Source: Panorpa germanica
Lineage: Eukaryota; Arthropoda; Insecta; Mecoptera; Panorpidae
Assembly: GCA_963678705.1 (NCBI GenBank)
Contig: OY783213.1
Span: 14,450,451-14,514,450 of the forward strand
Length of the DNA: 64,000 nt
Direction: 5' to 3'
A program made the position numbers and the translations under genes. Positions 58,206 to 64,000 of the stretch are shown here, one piece after another (position 1 is the stretch's first letter; each line of letters starts with the position of its first letter). The notes under the pieces are model-generated. The model was not told the DNA's origin. It saw only the letters and a program-made list of their open reading frames with translations, and ran no database searches.

Positions 58206-58798
58206 TAAGAACAACGCAACATATCCATCGTATTTCTTCAGTCTGTTCCTTCCTTTCTTTTTTGAATGAAGGTTAACTGTCACAAATTTCTCAATTTATT
58301 TAAAAGTTGCAAAGATTCCAGATCCCTTATAAAAAAGTAAACTCCATCATAACATTTACAAGAAAGAACACACTAAGATAAGACAATAGACTTTTCTTTC
58401 ATTGAGCAAAGAGTGAAATTCCACACAAAATAACAATAATCTTCGTCTTGGATTATTTACACTTTTTGTTTGTTTTGTTATAAATGTTTTAGTGACAGCA
58501 GTGTGACAGAAACCATTTCAATGACAAGAATAAAATAATTACTAGCGTCAAAACTTATAAGTAATAGAAGAATATAAAGTGGGAGGGGATGTTTAAAACA
58601 CTAAGATTTACATCACGCTTTTACACCACAGACAAGTGTGAACAAAGTGGAATTAGTACCAAATCCAAATGTGACAGCCTCACAGTCCAAGGTTGTGAGA
58701 AGGTTCAATGTTTTATTTTACAAATATTTTCAACGTTTATAAAAACAGATGGCTATTGAAATATTGTGTCTGTCGGTCATCATACTAGCTCAGTTGGC

Positions 58799-59180
58799 TT
58801 AGTTCTCTTTAATCTTCTTGTCAGTCCATCCGTGCAGCAGGTGAAGTGTTTCCACGTTGACATGGTGTTGGAGACATTGCTCGTGTTTTTTTGCTATTTT
58901 GATAATTTCTTCAGCTACTGTAGTTACTTTGAGATCCCTATGTATATCGCTATTGCGGACATACCTTGGACATTCACTATGTTCCTCAGAACTTTATTTT
59001 GGAAAGTCTGAATGCATATGATGTTGCATTTTTTAGTACAGCCTCGTAGCTGGTTGCCATATGTCCAAACTGGTTTCAAAATTTGCATATACAGCATTAG
59101 CTTGTTATGTATGGATAATGAGGATTAACTAATGCACAGACACTTTTAGTAAATCCGAGTTGGTCTGTATGTCTTGCCAT
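58799..59180 (-). mobile_element. Jockey-type LINE, RT C-terminal part of ORF2
   Basis: The minus-strand frame reads HNKLMLYMQILKPVWTYGNQ, then LRGCTKKCNIICIQTFQNKV and LRNIVNVQG, matching the thumb region that follows reverse transcriptase in insect jockey elements (KPVWTYGIQLWG...QNK.LR.I). After a frame change near 58955 it continues NSDIHRDLKVTTVAEEIIKI and AKKHEQCLQHHVNVETLHLL, to a stop at 58799. Upstream of a second frame change, RHTDQLGF is still visible to about 59177. The plus-strand ORF 58766-59011 is its antisense shadow. It is a 5'-truncated copy with at least two breaks. Confidence 0.88.
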
Positions 59181-61645
59181 CGATAGGATTTGGTTTGAGC
59201 GAAGGAATGAAATAAAGTCACTAGAGATTAAGTTATGGGAGTAGGAATTGAGTAACTGCCATGACATTTATGGTAGAGTAAGTGGCATTGCTAAACAGAT
59301 TAAAGGACGCTAAACAGATACAAATTTCTTTCAACTATTTGCGCAGTGCCAAACCATTCCAATGTCATTGAACCGCGCGGCACATCATTTGGTATTCTGA
59401 CAAATGACAAGTCTTCAAGAGAAATGAGTGGAACGAGCTTAAACACCGAGGGGTATAACACCAGTGAATGATCCAGAAATCCAGAAATCCAGAGATCCAG
59501 AGAATGGAAGGTTTTAAGGTTAGTTAATTGATTGTGGGCGCTTAACGTAAACCACCATAATTCTTAAAACACTTTTTTATAAAGACGAGAACACAAAAAA
59601 CGATTTCAAAGTGTCGAAATGTCATTAATTATAATCAACAATTGTACTTTATCTTTCGTTTTGCTCTCTTATTCATTTTTCAAAAGGAAGAGGGTTAAGT
59701 GATTATATTTGTTTTTTTTAGATTTGAAGTTTACTGTCATGGGGTTGTATGAATGTAACGAGGGGATCAGTGGGAGATGTGTTGGAGGAAGTGATCTTAG
59801 CCCTAAACGGTTGGCACTACTTGCTTGTTTATTTTCTTTATAACATTTAAATAGTCTGACATATCGCTCATCAATTTATGGAAATATTTACGTAGCTTTT
59901 ACTATTTAAGTTGGAAGAATTTCAATTTAACTCTATTCGGGTTGGATCAACAAAACAACGCTGAAATTTGGTTGCCTAAACAACACGTAATAATATTTCA
60001 ATGGCCTGTTGTTGCTGGCCAATGTCAAAACTCAAAATTTTGTGACTGAGATCAAAGTTTAAAAGAATAGCATTGTAAGTTCTTATAACTATTATTTTGA
60101 TGTCAGTTGGGATAAAGTGTCATCCAGAAATTACATTACACAAATTTCATGCTATTTTAATATCACCTCTCCTTCCTGTCACATTAAGCGACCATCCCTT
60201 TACGTGTATTTCAACTTTGAAAAAATTATCTTTTCTGATAAATGGTCTTATTATTTTGTAGTTATTTTAAAAGTATTTCATTCGGAAAAAGGACGCTTTT
60301 TAAGAAGCGATTCTCAAGATTTTATAGTCCTTAATCAACTATTCTTACACACTGGTCATTCGGTCACAAAACGTGGTATTTCAGGTTTATTTAGAAACCT
60401 TTGTTTTAAGTTATTTATAACTTTTGTTCTGCTTTAGATAAACCCAAATTTCAGCACACGTAACTGTGTGTAGCGGGTATAACGTCTAATGCTTAAAAAT
60501 TTTCCTTAATTGAACATGATAGCTCAAAATATTTAGGTGCTAATAGATTCAACGTAATTTCCAATGTAATCGTCCAGTTCATTAGTGAGACATGTCCGAA
60601 TATTTCTTTCCTTTTTTTTTTAGACATATAATGACGGAAACAATATCCGAGTATAATTTATAATTTTGTTTGATTGCATTTATGTGTTATCCGAGTTATA
60701 AATGAGATTGAGGATACAATATATACTTATATATTAATGCATACTCAAATTTCGATTTTTCGGAAATGTTTGACTAATGAACTGGTACACCAATATGAAA
60801 TAAATATAATCAAAGAGGTTGTCGGTGATACAATTAGCATTACAAATACACAGTCGTTGAATAAAAATTAATAATAACAAAATAAAAGAGCACAAATATT
60901 TCCTTTATAGATTTGCATACATTTGTGTATCTCCCAAATTAATAACACAACATGGGACCTGCCACCACCCTTACAGATTCTACCCTTATAATTACTTCCT
61001 ATGATTGAGTACTAAGAGACATTTAAGATATTTTTAATAGCATCAGCTCTTTTTAGCGCCCCCTTCTATGTATAATAGTCATAAACACTCCACAGTACCG
61101 TACAAGGAAGAGTGAAGAAACGAGTGGTAGTGAGTCCGACCTCCCTTGAGGTGTAAGTACGAGTATAGTTTTATTTTATGAATATGGCCGCTCTAAGTAA
61201 TTAGTGAGATACGGGAAAAGAAAATGTTGAATATTAAAAAGCAAAAACACGTCTGGCCTACAAAGATAGGCAATAATAATGAGAATAATCTTAACAAATT
61301 AAGAAGTTTTGCAGACTCCTTTTATACCGCAATGTACCGCCGGGTACACTCAGTTCTAGAAGGAATCGAAGGGAATTTAGAAAAACAAATAGGGAAGATG
61401 AGCGCGTGTCTGCGAAATCAAATTTGTTCATTAAAATACAATTTGTATGTATTTTAATTGGAAAATTACTTTTTTTTTAATGATATTTAAACAGACTTAT
61501 TTGATTCTAATTTTGTTTGAATAGGCGGGAGGTTGTTATTAATTCCAGATGCCTACATCTTAAGCTTTATCTGAAAGTTTTATTTTTAATTTCAAAAACA
61601 GTTTTTATTTTTAATTTAGTTTAAGAATATTTTAATTGCATAGAT
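59181..61645. other. No gene seen
   Basis: Unassigned apart from the ATCCAGAA tandem at 59471-59502 and the motif at 60433. The 106-codon plus-strand frame at 60117-60437 and the 77-codon frame at 61224-61457 have no recognisable domain or splice context. Confidence 0.4.
60433..60481 (+). repeat. GTAACTGTGTTTAGCGGGT motif, site 6 of 6
   Basis: TTAGATAAACCCAAATTTCA then GCACACGTAACTGTGTGTAG and CGGGT. Confidence 0.55.
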
Positions 61646-62686
61646 CAGCGGCTCTCAAACTTTTTACTTCGAGCCCCCCTGCATAATTCAGCTGTAAGCC
61701 GGGCCCCCCCACATGAAAGCGTACTATATATTATAAGGGAGTCGCATTTGACATTTTACAGTCAATTTTTATTTGATTAAGTTTTGCACATTCTATGCAT
61801 ACTCTAATAGGTTTAATCGTAATCAAACAACAAATTCTATACAAAGAATTACAATTTATTTAATTATTTTAGCTACTATAGTACATAATTGATATTTGTA
61901 ATTCAAAGCAATAATAATTAAAAGAGCTTCTTGAAACGCGGTGTCAGTTCTGATAACGCTACTCTTAGTTCCTTGGTCACAACCAGTCTTGAACGATATT
62001 TACTCTTCATGGCAGCTAGAGCAGAAAACTCAGTTTCACAAGAATATGTGGTGGCGAATGAAGTGAGTATTTTCAATGCCCTTTCACTCAAAATTGGATG
62101 TTCCTTTTATACACCAATCCAGAAGCATGTGATAGAAGATTCTTGAAACTTCATTTCAAGCCCAGTGCCACCTTTCAGGTCAATGAGGTTTTCTTTTTCC
62201 TTCATGTTGAGGGAGCACTCATCGACTGAAGGTTTGAACGGGTTTTGAATCCATGCCAAACCATCCAAGTTCTCATTAAAATATTTTTTAAAACGAGATT
62301 TGAGGATTTCTAAGTGTTTAAGAAAGCATTTCTTTGCATTGGTTGGAATAGTTTTGAGATTCATTTCTTCAATCATAATTTTAAGATTAGGAAATAGCTT
62401 CAAATTGTCACTTTTCAGACCGCACTCGTACAAACTTAGCTTCATTACAAATCTTTTCACCTTTTCAGTCCATTACAGAAGATTTGCATCTTTTTTCTGT
62501 ATTTTCTGATAATTTAAAAAATAAAATGTTCGGCACTCTTACGACGTTGACTAAAAATTATACACTTGTTGTAATTTTAAAAATAAAAAGTTTGCTTTAT
62601 TATTTTGTAAGTAAATTTAATTCATTTTTCAACCAAGCTTTGGGCCCCCCTGAGTCTTCATTGCCCCCACACTTTGAGAACCGCTG
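61646..62686. mobile_element. hAT element, 1041 bases, perfect 8-bp TSD
   Basis: The left end CAGCGGCTCTCAAACTTTTT and the right end CACTTTGAGAACCGCTG form the inverted ends; read outward both begin CAGCGG(C/T)TCTCAAA. The octamer GCATAGAT lies directly outside each (61638-61645, 62687-62694), the hAT-type target duplication. GAGCCCCCCTGC, CCGGGCCCCCCCAC and TTGGGCCCCCCTGAG flank the ends, as usual for this group. Inside is only the C-terminal half of a transposase on the minus strand, so this is an internally deleted derivative that must have moved with a full-length relative's enzyme. Confidence 0.92.
61918..62487 (-). pseudogene. hAT transposase C-terminal half (SCAND3/ZBED5-like)
   Basis: The minus-strand frame 62487-61918 reads LFPNLKIMIEEMNLKTIPTN ... 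HLEILKSRFKKYFNENLDGL, AWIQNPFKP, ENLIDLKGGTGLEMKFQESS and CFWIGV. After one in-frame TAA (62107-62109) it continues KEHPILSERALKILTSFATT and YSCETEFSALAAMKSKYRSR to a natural stop at 61918. The last block is the hAT dimerisation domain (LL.F.TTY.CE..FS...IK.K.R), and the whole resembles SCAND3/ZBED5/FAM200-type transposases of arthropods. The BED zinc finger and catalytic N-terminal half are absent. One stop in about 190 codons points to a rather young death. Confidence 0.88.
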
Positions 62687-62694
62687 GCATAGAT

Positions 62695-64000
62695 CATTTA
62701 TCCTATGTATTATATTTATATTTTATTTATTAAATAAATATGCAAATATGCTCCCGTATGAGATGCATGTAAATATTTCCTTTATATTTAATCGAATTAT
62801 TAAATAAAAACAAAGTAAATACGATTCAAACAATGTAACTTTAATTCATTGATCAATAACGTGATAACAAAAAGAAGAAAAACATAGAAAACCGGTATAA
62901 AGCTAACCTGGTGTATCTCAGGATCATGTAACGTAACCAAACAATGCTGTAATAACAAATAATCTTCCTCAGGAAAGGATTCCATGGGAATTTGCATTCA
63001 ATATTATTACAATATATATTTTACATTCCCAAACTTGTATCTCAGACTATTTCTAAATCCACTTCTGCTGAGCAATGCAGGTATGAGTGCGAGTATATTC
63101 TTTAAGATATATTTTAAGATATTTTACAGCATTAAACGGCCTTTTAGTCCCACATTGCAGAAATTAGGGATAATAATGTTAGTAAATTATATCTAAAAGT
63201 TTTTTCATTATAAATATATGGATATTCTTATAGAGAACTTTATGGTATTAATTACAATTACATACTCATTTGAATTTAGTTTCTTCTATAAAATAATTTT
63301 ATTATTTTATTTGTTTTAGATAGAACTATTTCCTTGGTTAATTCTTATAATCTTATTTATTATTTCGTTTGTAAAGTTACATAAGTAATAATTATAATTA
63401 ATGTTAAACTATCGTATCTTCTTTGTGATTAGTTGATTACTCCTAACACTTGAAGCACAACTGTCTGTTTATTACTACTGGATTAGCAATAACGGAATGT
63501 TTTTGATGAAATAAGTAGCATTCTTAACGGGCACAATCTGCATAGAAATCATTGGACGCATTGTGTCAATGAAATTCAATAACAATAGCGCGTTGCTAGA
63601 GGTGTTCGTTCATATATCCGCACCGCATTCATCGAATGCATCATATCAAATAGATTTTATGTCATACAAGTGTTTCACACACCGTTTCACCAGTACAGGG
63701 GATAGGGTTGCTTCCATGAGCAACTTTTGGAGACGTGTGCTTTTTTTCTATTTCTTTTCTCTTCTCTCAGTATACAGTAAACACAATAATGTCTCTTTCC
63801 AATGTTGACATTTGCCAGTGACTTCCATAACATTAGAAATTGTCTTAACACAGTCATCCAAATAGAAAATTGTTTATTCAGCACAAGTTTCAACCTTGCT
63901 ACAAGCTAGTTCCAAGGATCATCCTCTTACTTTAGAAAATGTAACACAATGTGCAAGATTCAACTTAACTGAAGTGTGTATATTTATGTTATATGTACGT
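62695..64000. other. No firm gene; one exon-like frame
   Basis: Apart from the exon candidate at 62908-62997 this end of the window is A+T-rich with no supportable gene. The two overlapping frames at 63563-63893 lie on opposite strands and show no domain. Confidence 0.4.
62908..62997 (-). CDS. Candidate coding exon, 30 codons
   Basis: The minus-strand frame MQIPMESFPEEDYLLLQHCL then VTLHDPEIHQ has acidic and leucine-rich coding-like content and less A+T than its flanks. It ends at CACCAG|GTTAGC, a usable but weak donor. No clear acceptor precedes it, so the ATG could be a start codon. The protein family is not recognisable to me and no partner exon was found toward lower coordinates, where the hAT element lies. 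Confidence 0.25.

Larger units (their letters stand above)
56410..58798. other. No gene seen
   Basis: It contains a C/T-rich patch at 56755-56825 (CATCAACCTTCCCTTCTCTC), two copies of the GTAACTG motif (57253-57292, 58163-58205), and a possible tRNA-like piece near 57690-57745 (GTGGTCGAATCCAG). No gene. Confidence 0.4.

Noticed and set aside
58766-59011. 81-codon plus-strand ORF
   Set aside because: Antisense shadow of the jockey-type LINE on the minus strand.
1-64000. LTR retrotransposons, endogenous retroviruses or Polintons
   Set aside because: No protease, integrase, capsid or envelope signature and no long direct repeats bracketing coding remains; all reverse-transcriptase-related pieces are LINE-type.
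1-64000. CRISPR arrays, bacterial operons, organelle insertions
   Set aside because: No regularly spaced repeats, no ribosome-binding-site-led gene strings and no recognisable mitochondrial genes.

Overview
This window is eukaryotic nuclear DNA, strongly A+T-rich, with short exons, GT-AG introns and a dense layer of old transposable elements. The mix (Helitron, jockey-type and other RNase H-bearing LINEs, SCAND3/ZBED-like hAT, Tc1/mariner relatives, many foldback MITEs and tRNA-like SINE pieces) is typical of an insect. A hemipteran or another large-genome insect is my guess, but the sequence does not fix the species. No bacterial, organellar or viral gene cluster is visible, and I saw no LTR retrotransposon, retrovirus or Polinton that I could support.

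The one convincing host gene is on the minus strand at 31453..29714. It is a compact three-exon gene for a 116-residue Atg8-family (GABARAP/LC3-like) ubiquitin-like protein that is clearly diverged from the usual insect Atg8. Exon phases, splice sites, length, the ubiquitin-like core and the C-terminal Phe-Gly are all present. A broken LINE sits in opposite orientation inside its first intron. Two short exon-like islands on the plus strand lie far to either side: 5258..5323, which starts with a recursive-splice-like CAG|GTGAGT, and 36475..36531. They hint that the Atg8-like gene may be nested inside a long intron of a plus-strand gene that I cannot identify.

Layout. 0-5.2 kb: a dispersed repeat, a Helitron Rep/helicase fragment (minus, 690-1843), a 75-bp direct repeat, two MITEs and part of a Tc1/mariner foldback MITE. 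5.2-18 kb: mostly empty A+T-rich DNA with LINE and MITE pieces, an imperfect ~211-bp tandem repeat and a TTAA-flanked hairpin element. 18-29 kb: MITEs of several families, a 290-bp hAT element with a perfect 8-bp target duplication, SINE-like pieces, and a complete TA-flanked foldback MITE. 29.7-31.5 kb: the Atg8-like gene. 32-46 kb: mariner-like transposase remains, MITEs, an unrecognised single-membrane-segment ORF, a cassette-like exon and a CpG-rich patch. 46-64 kb: more MITEs, two jockey-type LINE 3' ends and a 1,041-bp hAT element with a perfect 8-bp target duplication that encodes the C-terminal half of a transposase.

The recurring theme is repeat families with several copies inside one window. 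A MITE with CCCAGTAAAC termini has six copies, with 2-bp target duplications at the two best copies. A foldback with TA targets has three. A piggyBac-style MITE with TTAA ends has two. An unclassified ~210-bp repeat has three, and a ~40-bp terminal motif has six. Most other long ORFs are chance frames or antisense shadows of these elements.
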